Shown: in pieces, positions 8,737 to 18,452 of the stretch
How positions within the stretch are numbered: position 1 is the first letter of the stretch
Layout: the number at the start of each line of letters is the position of its first letter
Assembly: GCF_003546865.1 (NCBI RefSeq)
Contig: NZ_CP023434.1
Coordinates: 248,001-312,000 of the forward strand
Reading direction: 5' to 3'
Source of the DNA: Suicoccus acidiformans
GTDB taxonomy: Bacteria > Bacillota > Bacilli > Lactobacillales > Aerococcaceae
Length of the DNA stretch: 64,000 nucleotides
Notes under the pieces: model-generated
What the model was told of the DNA's origin: nothing
Seen by the model: the letters and a program-made list of their open reading frames with translations, nothing else
Databases searched by the model: none
Translations under genes and position numbers: made by a program

Positions 8737-9493
8737 ATGAATACCATGCATGAAAAGCAATTGAATCATCGAACAATCCGTTTCTTTAAAGACCAACCAG
8801 TCCCGGCAACTTTGAATGAGCAGTTGATGGAAGTGATGAACCGGACGGCCACCAGTATGGGCATGCAGTTTGCATCTGTTGTTCGCATTAGCGATCCGGA
8901 CAAGAAGCAGGCCTTAGCAGACATCTGCAAGCAAGCTTACGTTGCTGATGCACCGGAATTGTTAGTCTTTATTGTCGATGTACGACGTAATGCCAAGATT
9001 GCCGAGGCTAAGGGCTATGAAGGCGAGAATGCACGTTCCATGGACTTCTTCTTGCAAGGCTTTACCGATGCGGCCTTGATGGCACAGAACTTAACGAATG
9101 CAGTTGAAGCGGCTGATTTGGGAGCGGTCTACTTGGGTAGTATTCTTAATGATCAACGGGCTGTCATCGAACTCTTAGGTTTACCTGAGTTGACCATGCC
9201 TGTAGTAGGTTTGGCTTATGGGCTACCCGGACGATCATCCAGAATTGAAACCGCGAATGGCTGTAAATTTGAAGTTGTATGAGAATGCCTATGATGCACC
9301 AGAAGATTATTTAACAACTTTAGCCGATTACGATGAAACGATGACCCACTACTATGATACCCGCAAAAAGAATCAGCGTTCAGATAGCTTCACGAACCAA
9401 GTATTGAACAACATCTCTAATAATCGCGAATTGCGGTCACAGTATTTCCGTGTTGTGCAAGAACAAGGCTTCGACTTACGTTTGGAAGACTAG
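8737..9493 (+). pseudogene. NfrA-like nitroreductase, single-base frameshift
   Basis: Flavin-dependent NAD(P)H oxidoreductase of the nitroreductase family (~250 aa), with the family start HRTIRFFKDQPVP. The first frame stays on-family until VVGLAYG and then runs into nonsense ending at 9282. One base later the proper continuation GYPDDHPELKPRMAVNLKLYENAY starts and runs to 9493. The shift falls in GGG at 9220-9222, where one extra G explains both frames. AGGAGG lies before the ATG. Either a recent pseudogene or a base-calling error in a short homopolymer. Confidence 0.85.
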
Positions 9494-9533
9494 GCCTATT
9501 CTGGTAGAATAATGAATAAAAAAGGAGTCTGTG

Positions 9534-10481
9534 ATGACTGTTCAGTATTTACATTTAGCAGAGAAAATCTTAAAGGAAGGCAATGACCGTGGTGACCGAA
9601 CCGGGACTGGGACACGCAGTATCTTTGGGCATCAGATGCGCTTTGATATGGCGGATGGTTTCCCTTTGTTGACTACCAAACGGGTAGCCTTCCGTTTAGT
9701 GGTGAGCGAATTGTTGTGGTTTATTAAAGGCGACACAAATATTCGCTATTTATTGGAACACAATAATCATATTTGGGATGAGTGGGCTTTTGCTAACTAT
9801 GTCCAAAGTGATGCCTATACCGGGCCGGATATGACTAATTTCGGCTTGCGGTCACAGGAAGATGAATCGTTTAATGAAGTCTACCAATCTCAGATGCGTC
9901 AATTTACCGACCGGATTCTAGCAGATGAACAATTTGCGGCGGAATTTGGCGATTTGGGCAATGTTTACGGTGCCCAGTGGCGTGCTTGGCAAAGTCGCCA
10001 AGGGGAAGTGATTGATCAATTGAAAGCCGTAATTGAACAAATCAAGCATAATCCCCAGTCAAGACGTTTAATTGTGACAGCTTGGAATCCGGAAGATGTG
10101 CCTACAGCCGCCTTGCCACCTTGTCATGTTCTATTCCAATTCTATGTTGAAGAGGATAAGCTCAGCTTGCAATTATACCAACGCAGTGGGGACTTGTTCC
10201 TCGGCGTTCCCTTTAATATTGCCTCTTACGCCTTGCTCTTGCACCTTGTTGCGCGTGAGACGGGCCTTAAAGCTGGAGAATTTATTCATAGCTTTGGGGA
10301 TGTGCATATTTATCAGAATCATTTCGACCAGATTGAGACTCAGTTGAGTCGTGAGGTGAAGCCCTTGCCGCGACTGTGGTTGAATCCAGAGAAGACCAGT
10401 ATTTTCGACTTTGAAGTGGATGATATTCGGGTGGAAGGATATGAGCCGCATGCTTTAATTAAAGCACCTGTGGCAGTATAG
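9534..10481 (+). CDS. thyA: thymidylate synthase
   Basis: Makes dTMP from dUMP using methylene-tetrahydrofolate. 315 aa with GDRTGTGT near the N-terminus, the catalytic Cys in [13 protein letters not shown] and the [19 protein letters not shown] segment. The start was placed at ATG 9534, seven bases after AAAGGAG, rather than the in-frame GTG at 9531. It is followed eleven bases later by folA, which recycles the dihydrofolate it produces. Confidence 0.96.
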   Translation: MTVQYLHLAEKILKEGNDRGDRTGTGTRSIFGHQMRFDMADGFPLLTTKRVAFRLVVSELLWFIKGDTNIRYLLEHNNHIWDEWAFANYVQSDAYTGPDMTNFGLRSQEDESFNEVYQSQMRQFTDRILADEQFAAEFGDLGNVYGAQWRAWQSRQGEVIDQLKAVIEQIKHNPQSRRLIVTAWNPEDVPTAALPPCHVLFQFYVEEDKLSLQLYQRSGDLFLGVPFNIASYALLLHLVARETGLKAGEFIHSFGDVHIYQNHFDQIETQLSREVKPLPRLWLNPEKTSIFDFEVDDIRVEGYEPHALIKAPVAV

Positions 10482-10492
10482 GAGGCGAAGTG

Positions 10493-10984
10493 ATGTTATC
10501 TCTCATTTGGGCTCAGGACGAACAAGGGCTGATTGGCCGAGCGGATGATTTACCTTGGCGTCTGGCTAGTGATATGAAGTATTTCAAAGAAACGACCCTC
10601 CAAGGTGACGTACTCATGGGCCGGAAGACTTATGAAAGTTTCCCTAATGGCCCCTTAAAGGACCGGGAAAATATGGTGCTAACCACGAACCCAGATTTTC
10701 AAGCGGAAGCCGAAGTGCTGGTCTTTCATTCCAAGGAAGAAGCTTTAGCGCATGTTGCGAATTGGCCACGACCGCTTTACGTTATTGGCGGGGCGCAAAT
10801 TTATGACTTGTTCTTAAGTGAAGCAGATGAATTACGGGTTACTCGAATTCAAGCGCGCTTCGAAGGCGACACTTATTTCCCAGAGGTAGATTGGGCGCAG
10901 TGGCAATTAGTGGAGTCCTGGCCAGGTGCGGTGGATGAGAGGAGCCCCTATGCTCACCAATTTGAAATTTACCGGCGGAAATAA
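10493..10984 (+). CDS. folA: dihydrofolate reductase
   Basis: NADPH-dependent reduction of dihydrofolate to tetrahydrofolate. 163 aa, usual size. Motifs: SLIWAQDEQGLIGRADDLPWRL (substrate side), VLMGRKTYESFP (cofactor side), YVIGGAQIYDLFL. The active-site acid is the Asp in the ADDLPWR stretch. GGAGGCGAAGTG precedes ATG 10493; an in-frame GTG one codon earlier is possible. Cotranscribed with thyA. Confidence 0.95.
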   Translation: MLSLIWAQDEQGLIGRADDLPWRLASDMKYFKETTLQGDVLMGRKTYESFPNGPLKDRENMVLTTNPDFQAEAEVLVFHSKEEALAHVANWPRPLYVIGGAQIYDLFLSEADELRVTRIQARFEGDTYFPEVDWAQWQLVESWPGAVDERSPYAHQFEIYRRK

Positions 10985-11140
10985 GCAAGGGAGCTAGAGA
11001 AAAGCGTCCTTCGACGAAGGCAAGGTCTGGTTTTGCTTTTGGTATGCTAGGTCTTAGTCGTAAGACGTTGCCTTTAGTCTTCTGAATAAAGGTCAGCGGG
11101 TGGAATGACTCGCTTTACTGCAAGATAATTTATCTACCTA

Positions 11141-11186
11141 AAACCGCCCCTCCTGCATCTATTGGCAGAAGGGGCGGTTTCCTATA
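11141..11186. terminator. bidirectional terminator between folA and convergent gene
   Basis: Arms 11141-11156 (AAACCGCCCCTCCTGC) and 11165-11180, one mismatch, with A- and T-rich flanks on both sides. It serves thyA-folA from the left and the lipoprotein gene from the right. The 150 bases before it (10985-11140) show no gene. Confidence 0.8.
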
Positions 11187-11193
11187 ATTTAAA

Positions 11194-12480
11194 CTATTCT
11201 ATTGCTTGCGTTAATAGATTTTCTATGGTTAGGGCATGCTCTTGGTTCGTCATGCGTGGGATAGATTGATAGTCGGGAATTCGCTGCTCGCTTGGTTGGA
11301 TACTGATTTTTAAGCGGTAGCGCGTTGACTTGAGTGGTTGGTTGGATGAATGATTGAAGAAATCAAAGTTTATCGATTCGCCGATGCCTTCTAAGGCAGC
11401 CACATAGCTTGCTTGATGCTTATGGAACTGCAAGCTGGCCTTCGTTAATTTACCGGTCATATCTTCAGTGCGCAACTTCTGGTTGCTGCTTGCCTTGCTC
11501 GGTATCTCAGCGGTTGTTTCTTCAGAGCTGACCGATTCATCTGTATCTTCATCACTGTCGTCGCCCATGGAAGACTCGCTCGATTGGCTATCTACTTGAA
11601 CGCCAGCTTCCTCAACTAAGGCGGATAAATCACTTTTCACCCTGCGTTCAATCGTGAAATCGTCGCGATTGGTTTCGACCGTAAATCGCTGGTCAATATG
11701 AACGTCCCAAGGGCGATATAGGGAGTCAATCGGCTTAATAGACATGTCCAAATCGACATGCATTAAGAAACCCTTCAGTTGCTCAAATAAGTTCGTAGGA
11801 ATCTCGACTCGTTCGACGTCTATCGTATAGGCCTGATCGGTTTCCTTGATAAACTCTGGATCGATACTACGAATCACGTCGGAATTCGGTAGAAATTGTA
11901 GGGCTTCGTTAACAGACGTGTCGAATTTCAAGCGCTCCAATTCACTGCGTTCAATCGGTGTATAATAATGATTGTAGCTACTTAATTCTTTCTGGATGTC
12001 TTCATCAATCGGGCCTAGACCTTCCGTATTTAGGAGTTCTACTTGATTAATATAAGCGAGTTCGAAACCGGAATAGGTCAAGACGCGTAAAGGATAAACG
12101 CTCAAAGATTGGCGCAAGGCATCGTTCTGGGTGGTCTCTTCGGCTTGGGCTGCTTCGCTTGTATGTTGGGCGCTTTCTTCATTAACCTCATAGAATTTCA
12201 TATCAAAGAAAGCATCACCGCGTTCATTGTCGACTTGAATGGTACCTGCCGCGACCGGAATATTCTGATCGAGGTCCGTCAATTCGATGTGCATATCATA
12301 AGCCGTTAAATTTTGGATGTCTTGCAGACTCTGGTCGATATCTTCATAAGCTAAGTGAGATTCAAGGATGGATTCCTGGTAACTTTCGTCTTCCATCGAC
12401 CTGACAAAAAGCTTCTCCGACGGTGTCCACAAACTACCGCAGGCCAGAAGTGAGACAAGACCTGTTTGCCAACGTTTCAT
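11194..12480 (-). CDS. putative secreted lipoprotein, function unknown
   Basis: 428-aa protein I do not recognise. The N-terminus has a short hydrophobic stretch ending LVSLLAC, which fits a lipobox with Cys as lipid anchor, though the signal is short. Most of the rest is acidic soluble sequence. Residues ~300-340 are a low-complexity Ser/Glu/Asp linker. The pattern (repeated LTAYDMHIELTDLD and LTKASLQFHKHQASY type beta segments) recalls lipoproteins with an LppX/DUF6612-like fold, but that is a guess. The start was set at ATG 12480 with AAGGA 10 bases upstream. Monocistronic and convergent with folA. Confidence 0.6.
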   Translation of the reverse strand: MKRWQTGLVSLLACGSLWTPSEKLFVRSMEDESYQESILESHLAYEDIDQSLQDIQNLTAYDMHIELTDLDQNIPVAAGTIQVDNERGDAFFDMKFYEVNEESAQHTSEAAQAEETTQNDALRQSLSVYPLRVLTYSGFELAYINQVELLNTEGLGPIDEDIQKELSSYNHYYTPIERSELERLKFDTSVNEALQFLPNSDVIRSIDPEFIKETDQAYTIDVERVEIPTNLFEQLKGFLMHVDLDMSIKPIDSLYRPWDVHIDQRFTVETNRDDFTIERRVKSDLSALVEEAGVQVDSQSSESSMGDDSDEDTDESVSSEETTAEIPSKASSNQKLRTEDMTGKLTKASLQFHKHQASYVAALEGIGESINFDFFNHSSNQPLKSTRYRLKISIQPSEQRIPDYQSIPRMTNQEHALTIENLLTQAIE

Positions 12481-12702
12481 ATTCAATCAGTCCTTTTCTA
12501 GGCAAATATTATCATGATTTGACCTTCTAATCAATCCAACTAAAGTCGTAAATTCTCATTTGATTTTTAAAAAATATTTTTTAAGCTTGTTTGTTGTAAT
12601 CTAAAAAGGGACCACCTTCGGGGTAAATTGCTATTCAAAAAGGGACCACTTGCCATGCCTTTCCATCTATAATAAACGTATTATAGATGGAGGTGCCAAG
12701 GA

Positions 12703-14190
12703 GTGATTCGTATCAATAAAGAATTCGAAGTGATTCACCGTTTTAGAAATGGGGAATCCATTAGGAAAATTAGCAGAGACATGGACATTGATAGAAAAAC
12801 GATTCGAAGAATAAGGGATCGATACCAAGCAGGTATAGATGCTTTGGATGACGCTCAAAATGAGAAAGAAATCGAAGCAGCAACCGAACAATTAGTCTTA
12901 GAAAGAAAATATGATACTTCCAATCGGAAAAAAAGAACCTTTACACCAGAGGTGGAAGCTAGAATGAGCGAATTACTGGAAAAAGAAAGAGAAAAGGATC
13001 GAAGGCTAGGACCTCATAAACAAGCACTAACGGCTAAGGCTGTTTATGAAATCCTAGCAGAGGAAGGGTATGCGATTAAATACCGGACAGTCGCTCATTA
13101 CTGGTCAAAAATGAAAGCGAAAGCTAAAGAGGCTTTTATCAAGCAAAATTATGCATTGGGTGCACGGGTGGAGTTCGATTTTGGAGAGGTCAAATTAGAA
13201 ATTGAGGGCGTGGTTAAAACCTATTATCTCGCTGTGTGGGCTAGCCCTGCTTCAGATTATTACTGGGCTTACCTCTATACCAACCAGAAAAAAGCTGTCT
13301 TTCAGGATGCGCATGTGCGATTTTTTGAAAACCTGGGTGGGGTGTATGCGGAGCTTGTCTATGACAATATGAGAAATGTGGTCACTCGTTTTATTGGGCG
13401 TAATGAAAAGGAGCTAAACCCCCAACTCATCCAATTAGCCACTTATTATGGGTTTAATATTAATGTCACCAATTGCTTCAGTGGGAATGAGAAGGGAACA
13501 GTAGAGAGTCGTGTAAAGCATGTCAGACAAAACTGTTTCACCAAAAAATATCAATTTCAATCTTTAGATGAAGCTCGCCAGCATTTGGAAGAGTCCTTAC
13601 GGACTTTGAATCAAGAGAGTCGTTTGGAAGAAGAAAAAGGCCACCTTCTTAAATACCGTCCTCCCTTTGAACTGGCAGAACTTTGTCAGCTCAGCGTCAC
13701 AAAGTATGCCACGATTCATTATCAGAAGAATCAGTATTCTGTCCCTGACTACTTGGTAGGGAAGCGAGTTCAGATCAAGGCTTATGCCGATTATCTCGTG
13801 GTTTATGCCAATGAACAAGAAGTGGCCAGGCATAATAAAATAGAGGGTTCCCATGGGTTTCAGCTTGATATCAGTCACTATATCAAAACCCTCAAGAAGA
13901 AACCTGGTGCTCTGGAACACTCGCTGGTTCTTCAACAAACCCCCGGCTTGGAAACACTCTATCATAAATATTATAGCGGACACCCTAAAGAATTCATAGA
14001 ACAACTTGAGAAATACCATAGCCTCAGTGGAGAGGCTTTGTGCCAGCAATTGGCCTATGATCAGTTGGTGCAACGTGTCACAACGGAAAATGAGGGTGTT
14101 CCTAAAAATCAGGAGGCGATTCTTCATCAGACAGAAGCAACGCTCCATCAATTAAATGCTCTCTATGGTTTGGAGGAAAGCTTATGTTAA
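12703..14190 (+). CDS. istA: IS21 transposase IstA
   Basis: DDE transposase of 495 aa with an N-terminal helix-turn-helix (SIRKISRDMDIDRKTIRRIRDRY). The catalytic acids are visible as D in RVEFDFGEVKLE, D in LVYDNMRNVV and E in NEKGTVESRVKHVR. The start is a GTG preceded by AAGGA. Its end overlaps istB by 7 bases, the family arrangement for translational coupling. Confidence 0.95.
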   Translation: MIRINKEFEVIHRFRNGESIRKISRDMDIDRKTIRRIRDRYQAGIDALDDAQNEKEIEAATEQLVLERKYDTSNRKKRTFTPEVEARMSELLEKEREKDRRLGPHKQALTAKAVYEILAEEGYAIKYRTVAHYWSKMKAKAKEAFIKQNYALGARVEFDFGEVKLEIEGVVKTYYLAVWASPASDYYWAYLYTNQKKAVFQDAHVRFFENLGGVYAELVYDNMRNVVTRFIGRNEKELNPQLIQLATYYGFNINVTNCFSGNEKGTVESRVKHVRQNCFTKKYQFQSLDEARQHLEESLRTLNQESRLEEEKGHLLKYRPPFELAELCQLSVTKYATIHYQKNQYSVPDYLVGKRVQIKAYADYLVVYANEQEVARHNKIEGSHGFQLDISHYIKTLKKKPGALEHSLVLQQTPGLETLYHKYYSGHPKEFIEQLEKYHSLSGEALCQQLAYDQLVQRVTTENEGVPKNQEAILHQTEATLHQLNALYGLEESLC

Positions 14191-14945
14191 CAATCGCAGA
14201 AGCCGCTAATGAACTAAAACTTCCCTATCTGAAGGAAAATTACCAACACCTGCTCCTGGAATATACGAGTCGCGGACTGGATTTGGAAGAAGCCCTCACA
14301 GAGATATTGACAGAGGAGGTGGAACAACGTCGAAATCGAAGCTATCAAAGAAGGATTCGACAGGCCAAGTTTAGCCAAAAGAAGTACCTGATGGACTTTG
14401 ACGAGAAAGTGTTTAAGGAAGGTGTTCGCCAACAACTACGCGAATTAAAGACCCTGAATTTTATTCAAGAGAAACAGAACGTCATTCTTATTGGCAACCC
14501 TGGAACAGGGAAGACGCATTTTAGCATTGGTCTTGGCATGGAGGCCTGTCTGCAGAATTATCATGTACAGTTCGTAAATGCCCCAAATCTTGTTATTGAA
14601 TTAAGAGAGGCCGTCACGCAAAGTCAATTTTATCGCTTCAAACAGCGATTAAATAAGGTCGATCTCTTGATTGTCGATGAATTAGGTTATTTATCCTTTG
14701 ATGAAGCCGGGGCTGAGCTTCTGTTTAATCTTCTTTCTAATCGGATGGGAAAGGGCTCTACAATGATTACGACGAACCTTACCTTTGATCGCTGGCAGGA
14801 ATGCTTTAAAGACCCGACCTTAACGGGAGCCCTGGTGGATCGTTTAGCCTTTAAGGCGCATGTTGTGGACATGCGAGGGGAGAGTTATCGGATGAAGCAG
14901 ACCAGTGCCTGGAAGGAGGCGCAAGCCAGCCAAAAGGAGGTATGA
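14184..14945 (+). CDS. istB: IS21 helper ATPase IstB
   Basis: AAA+ ATPase (DnaC-like, 253 aa) that assists IstA in target selection. Walker A is GNPGTGKTH and Walker B is LLIVDELGYLSF, followed by the sensor-like STMITTNLTF. The length is normal. Works with IstA within the same element. Confidence 0.95.
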   Translation: MLTIAEAANELKLPYLKENYQHLLLEYTSRGLDLEEALTEILTEEVEQRRNRSYQRRIRQAKFSQKKYLMDFDEKVFKEGVRQQLRELKTLNFIQEKQNVILIGNPGTGKTHFSIGLGMEACLQNYHVQFVNAPNLVIELREAVTQSQFYRFKQRLNKVDLLIVDELGYLSFDEAGAELLFNLLSNRMGKGSTMITTNLTFDRWQECFKDPTLTGALVDRLAFKAHVVDMRGESYRMKQTSAWKEAQASQKEV

Positions 14946-15070
14946 AGCGCTGAGACACTTTCTTCTTAACTAACTTTTCATAAATTAGCCTAAGCCGTTA
15001 CATTGACCCAAAAGGTGGTCCCTTTTTCAACGGCAAGGTGGTCCCTTTTTCACTTGACATATACATAAGC

Positions 15071-15099
15071 TTGACAAGTTCCAATAAAGTCTATAATAT
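15071..15099 (+). promoter_or_regulatory. promoter of argGH leader
   Basis: TTGACA (15071-15076), 17 bases, TAATAT (15094-15099); a TATAAT two bases earlier gives a 15-base spacer. The -35 box begins on the last base of the IS21 target duplication, so the insertion left the core promoter intact but replaced everything upstream. Confidence 0.75.
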
Positions 15100-15114
15100 A
15101 ACATTAAATTAAGA

Positions 15115-15337
15115 TTAAATTCTATGAAGAAGAAAGTAAATGAACTTAAGGAAGCAAGCGAGTCAGGGATGGTGTGAGCCTGATATTTCCGTTCATTGAA
15201 ACGCGCTTTGGAGAAGAAACGATAAGATAAACGTTTCCGTTCGTCACGTTACGACTTTGAGTGGACCCAATTTGGGTCAATTGGAGTGGTACCGCGAGCT
15301 TAGTCCCCGTCTCTATTTAGAGGTGGGGACTTTTTTT
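15115..15337 (+). promoter_or_regulatory. T-box riboswitch, Arg specifier (CGC)
   Basis: tRNA-sensing leader of argGH. Stem I has the AGTA loop motif (~15135), AATGAAC pairing with GTTCATT, and a distal hairpin TCAGG-GATGGTGTGAG-CCTGA. On the 3' side GAA is followed by A-CGC-G, so the specifier codon is CGC (15202-15204), Arg. The conserved TGGTACCGCG that binds the tRNA acceptor end is at 15287-15296. The competing terminator has arms from AGTCCCC (15302) to GGGGACT (15331) followed by seven T. Uncharged tRNA-Arg should favour antitermination and raise arginine synthesis. Confidence 0.9.
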
Positions 15338-15367
15338 GGGGTTTATCTAAAGAAAGGAAATTTACAT

Positions 15368-16570
15368 ATGTCAAAGAAGAAGATTGTCTTAGCTTATTCA
15401 GGTGGTTTGGATACGTCGATTACGATTCCATGGTTAAAAGAAAATTATGATGCGGATATTATTGCGGTTTGTGTGGATTTAGGTATTGATGAGGATTGGG
15501 AAGCGATTGAAGCGAAGGCCTTGGCTTCGGGAGCAACGAAATTCTACAATCCGCATGTGGCAGAAGAGTTCGCTTCAGAATACATTTATCCAGCTGTTAC
15601 AGGGAACTTACGTTATCAAGATACTTATTTATTAGGGACTGCTTTAGGCCGTCCGCTCATTAGTAAATATCTAGTAGAAGTAGCTCATAAGGAAGAAGCC
15701 GACGCCATTTGTCATGGTTGTACCGGCAAGGGGAATGACCAAGTTCGTTTCGAGATGGGGATTGCGGCCTTTGATGCAGAGATGCCAGTGATTGCACCGT
15801 GGCGGATTTGGGACATTAAATCTCGTGAAGATGCGATTGATTATGCCCAAGCTAAAGGGGTACCGGTGACATCTACGAAGGAAAAGATTTACTCAGAAGA
15901 TGAGAACTTAATGCATATTTCACACGAGGGTGGCGATATTGAAAGCCCAATGAATGAAGTGGATTATTCGAACATTCTACACAATGTGAATACACCCGAA
16001 GAGGCGCCGGATGAAGCAGAATACGTAGAAATTCATTTCGAGAAAGGCCGGGCAACTCATGTCAACGGTGAAGCATTGACGCCAGCAGAAGTAATCCGTG
16101 CGTTAAATAAAGTTGGTGGCAAGCATGGAATTGGTATTCTGGATTGGATTGAGGACCGGACAATTGGGATGAAATCACGTGGCATCTATGAAACACCAGG
16201 TGTACATCTCTTGATGGAAGCCCATGAGCGTTTGGAAAGTTTGACCTTGACGAAAGAAACCATTCGCATTAAAGGTATTCTCAGTGCAGAGTGGTCACAA
16301 CTCGTTTACAATGGTCAATGGTTCTCTATGGCCAATGAAGCAATTCGAGCCTTCATGGAAGACACGCAAAAGACGGTTACAGGCGATGTGAAGCTGAAGC
16401 TTTACAAAGGTAATATCTTCCCAGCGAGTGTGGATAGTCCTTATGAATTGTTCGACCAAGATGTCTCCGGCTTTGGCGAAGATGACTTGTTCAATCATCA
16501 TGATGCGGAAGGCTATATCAACGTGATTACCTTGCCAACTAAGATTCAAAAGAGAAAAGGATTGATTTAA
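15368..16570 (+). CDS. argG: argininosuccinate synthase
   Basis: Joins citrulline and aspartate using ATP. 400 aa, normal. KIVLAYSGGLDTSI is the ATP-pyrophosphatase P-loop; HGCTGKGNDQVRFE is the signature. The true start is ATG 15368, after AAAGGAAATTTAC. The frame is open further up but that part is the T-box leader and terminator. First gene of an argGH unit. Confidence 0.97.
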   Translation: MSKKKIVLAYSGGLDTSITIPWLKENYDADIIAVCVDLGIDEDWEAIEAKALASGATKFYNPHVAEEFASEYIYPAVTGNLRYQDTYLLGTALGRPLISKYLVEVAHKEEADAICHGCTGKGNDQVRFEMGIAAFDAEMPVIAPWRIWDIKSREDAIDYAQAKGVPVTSTKEKIYSEDENLMHISHEGGDIESPMNEVDYSNILHNVNTPEEAPDEAEYVEIHFEKGRATHVNGEALTPAEVIRALNKVGGKHGIGILDWIEDRTIGMKSRGIYETPGVHLLMEAHERLESLTLTKETIRIKGILSAEWSQLVYNGQWFSMANEAIRAFMEDTQKTVTGDVKLKLYKGNIFPASVDSPYELFDQDVSGFGEDDLFNHHDAEGYINVITLPTKIQKRKGLI

Positions 16571-16571
16571 G

Positions 16572-17894
16572 ATGGCAGATTTATGGGGTGGGCGTTTCGA
16601 AGGAGACACGTCCGAATTAATGCAACAATTCAATGAATCCTTCTCCTTGGATCAACGTTTATGGTATGAAGATATTACTACCAGCATTGCCCATGTGACG
16701 ATGCTAGGAGAACAGGGGATTATTACGTCCGAAGAAAGCGAAGCCTTGCAAGCGGAGTTGGCGCAATTACGCACAGAAATTGAAGCTGACCCAAGTATCT
16801 TGAGCGGTAATTATGAAGATATTCACAGCTTTGTTGAAGCGAAGATGATTAAACGTCTTGGTGACACCGGCAAGAAAATGCACACAGCCCGGAGCCGTAA
16901 TGATCAAGTGACTGTGGACATGAAACTCTATGTCAAGCGGACACTAGGGGAGTTGGCTGAGCTGATTGAAGCGATGATTGCGACCTTCCAAGCAAAAGCC
17001 GAGACCGTGGATGCCTTGATGCCTGCTTATACCCATCTGCAACGGGCTCAAATTGTTCCCTTTAGCTACTATCTGGATGCTTATGTAGCGATGTTTGAAC
17101 GTGATTTGAAGAAGGTATACCAAGCAATCAATCTGCTGGATGAGAATCCATTGGGAGCAGGGGCCTTAGCTGGAACGACTTACGACATTAACCGCCAACG
17201 CACAACAGACTTGCTGGGCTTCCGCCAAGTACAAAGAAATACACTAGACAGTGTATCTAATCGTGATTTTATCTTGGATGCCTTACAGGTCTTTAGTTCT
17301 TTAATGGTCCATATGAGTCGCATGAGTGAAGATTTGATTATCTACTCAAGCCAAGAATTCGCCTTTGTCGAGTCTTCCGATAGTTATGCAACAGGCAGCA
17401 GCATGATGCCACAGAAGAAGAACCCTGATGCATTGGAGCTAATTCGGGGCAAGGCTGGGAAAGTCATAGGCCTCATGAACAGTATGTATACGATTATGAA
17501 GGGGATCCCTCTTACCTATAATAAAGATATGCAAGAAGATAAGGCCATCTACTTTGAAGCCTATGACACAACCAATGCCTGCGTGCGTATCTTGACGGGA
17601 GTTGTGGACGAATTAATCGTTAAAGAAGACCGTCTGAATGAAACGGTCCATGATGGTTACTTAAACGCAACGGAACTGGCGGATTATCTCGTTCGTAAAG
17701 GTCTACCTTTCCGAGAAGCACATGGTATCGTCGGTGAAGCCGTTGTCTACGCCATTAAAGCTACCAAGCAACTTCATGAATTATCGCTTGACGAGTTGCA
17801 AGGCTTTAGTAATAAGGTAGATGCAGACGTCTTTGATTATTTACAACCCGAGAAGATTATGCAACAAGGCATTAAACGGGATATGTTCCGTTAA
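16572..17894 (+). CDS. argH: argininosuccinate lyase
   Basis: Splits argininosuccinate to arginine and fumarate. 440 aa, slightly shorter than many homologues at the C-terminus. The fumarase/aspartase-superfamily signature GSSMMPQKKNPD is present, as are HTARSRNDQV and the early LWGGRFEG. Starts two bases after argG and depends on the same T-box promoter. Confidence 0.96.
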   Translation: MADLWGGRFEGDTSELMQQFNESFSLDQRLWYEDITTSIAHVTMLGEQGIITSEESEALQAELAQLRTEIEADPSILSGNYEDIHSFVEAKMIKRLGDTGKKMHTARSRNDQVTVDMKLYVKRTLGELAELIEAMIATFQAKAETVDALMPAYTHLQRAQIVPFSYYLDAYVAMFERDLKKVYQAINLLDENPLGAGALAGTTYDINRQRTTDLLGFRQVQRNTLDSVSNRDFILDALQVFSSLMVHMSRMSEDLIIYSSQEFAFVESSDSYATGSSMMPQKKNPDALELIRGKAGKVIGLMNSMYTIMKGIPLTYNKDMQEDKAIYFEAYDTTNACVRILTGVVDELIVKEDRLNETVHDGYLNATELADYLVRKGLPFREAHGIVGEAVVYAIKATKQLHELSLDELQGFSNKVDADVFDYLQPEKIMQQGIKRDMFR

Positions 17895-17902
17895 ATAAAC
17901 CC

Positions 17903-17940
17903 AAAAACGCCTGAGAGGAATTCCTCTTCAGGCGTTTTTG
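17903..17940 (+). terminator. terminator of argGH
   Basis: AAAAACGCCTGA at 17903-17914 pairs with TTCAGGCGTTTTT at 17927-17939; the inner GAGGAATTCCTC can extend the stem. Strong intrinsic terminator. Confidence 0.9.
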
Positions 17941-18017
17941 AGCTATTTCAGTGGTTTTCCTTGGATAATATCTTGGCCTTAATGCAAGATTCCTAAAGAA
18001 GTTTTAAGGGAGCTGTC

Positions 18018-18452
18018 TTAACTTTGCCGGTCGCCATTTTGCTTGTATATTTGGACGTGGGTGTCTTTGTTTTCAGCAATTTCTCGAGCGCGTTTAACTG
18101 CTTCGTTCTTTGTTGTGTAGACGTTGCTGGCTTGGTCGGCGTTCACAGTTTTGACTTTCCATTGATCGTCTTCGTAATAAACCATCACATCTTCATCAAG
18201 CAAAGAAGGATCTGTACTTCCAGTATCGTGGTCGTCTGACTTCTGTGGGTTTGGGCCGTATAACACTTCGCGCTGTTCCGCTTCGCTAGCATTCTCATAC
18301 CATTCCTTCCCCTGTTCAATCGCAATCGGAATTGCTTCACCCTCTTCATAACCACTGTCTACAAGCGCATTTGCAATATCAATCATCTTCTTTTGGAGTA
18401 CCCGGTCAAAGTTCTTAAATGCATTCGGATAATCCTCCATATTCCATGCCAT
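18018..18452 (-). CDS. YdaT-like DUF2188 protein
   Basis: 144-aa soluble protein. The N-terminal half (MAWNMEDYPNAF ... IANALVDSGYEEGEAIPIA) resembles B. subtilis YdaT-type general-stress proteins. The C-terminal ~60 residues (YYEDDQWKVKTVNADQAS ... AVKRAREIA) match the DUF2188 pattern. The two halves are joined by an acidic linker. Function unknown. GGAGGCGAT lies upstream of its ATG. Monocistronic. Confidence 0.75.
   Translation of the reverse strand: MAWNMEDYPNAFKNFDRVLQKKMIDIANALVDSGYEEGEAIPIAIEQGKEWYENASEAEQREVLYGPNPQKSDDHDTGSTDPSLLDEDVMVYYEDDQWKVKTVNADQASNVYTTKNEAVKRAREIAENKDTHVQIYKQNGDRQS

Larger units (their letters stand above)
12588..15065 (+). mobile_element. complete IS21-family insertion sequence
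   Basis: 2478 bp. It begins TGTTTGTTGTAATCT and ends with the reverse complement of TGTATATGTCAAGTG, both 15 bases before the shared AAAAAGGGACCACC. Each end carries a second internal AAAAAGGGACCAC copy (12637-12649; inverted 15014-15027 and 15037-15050), typical of multiple terminal repeats in IS21. It is flanked by the 6-bp duplication TAAGCT (12582-12587 and 15066-15071). istA and istB are intact, so the element looks recently acquired and potentially active. Confidence 0.92.

Noticed and set aside
15257-15367. Extended N-terminus for argG
   Set aside because: The added codons are the T-box antiterminator and terminator; a proper ribosome binding site precedes ATG 15368.
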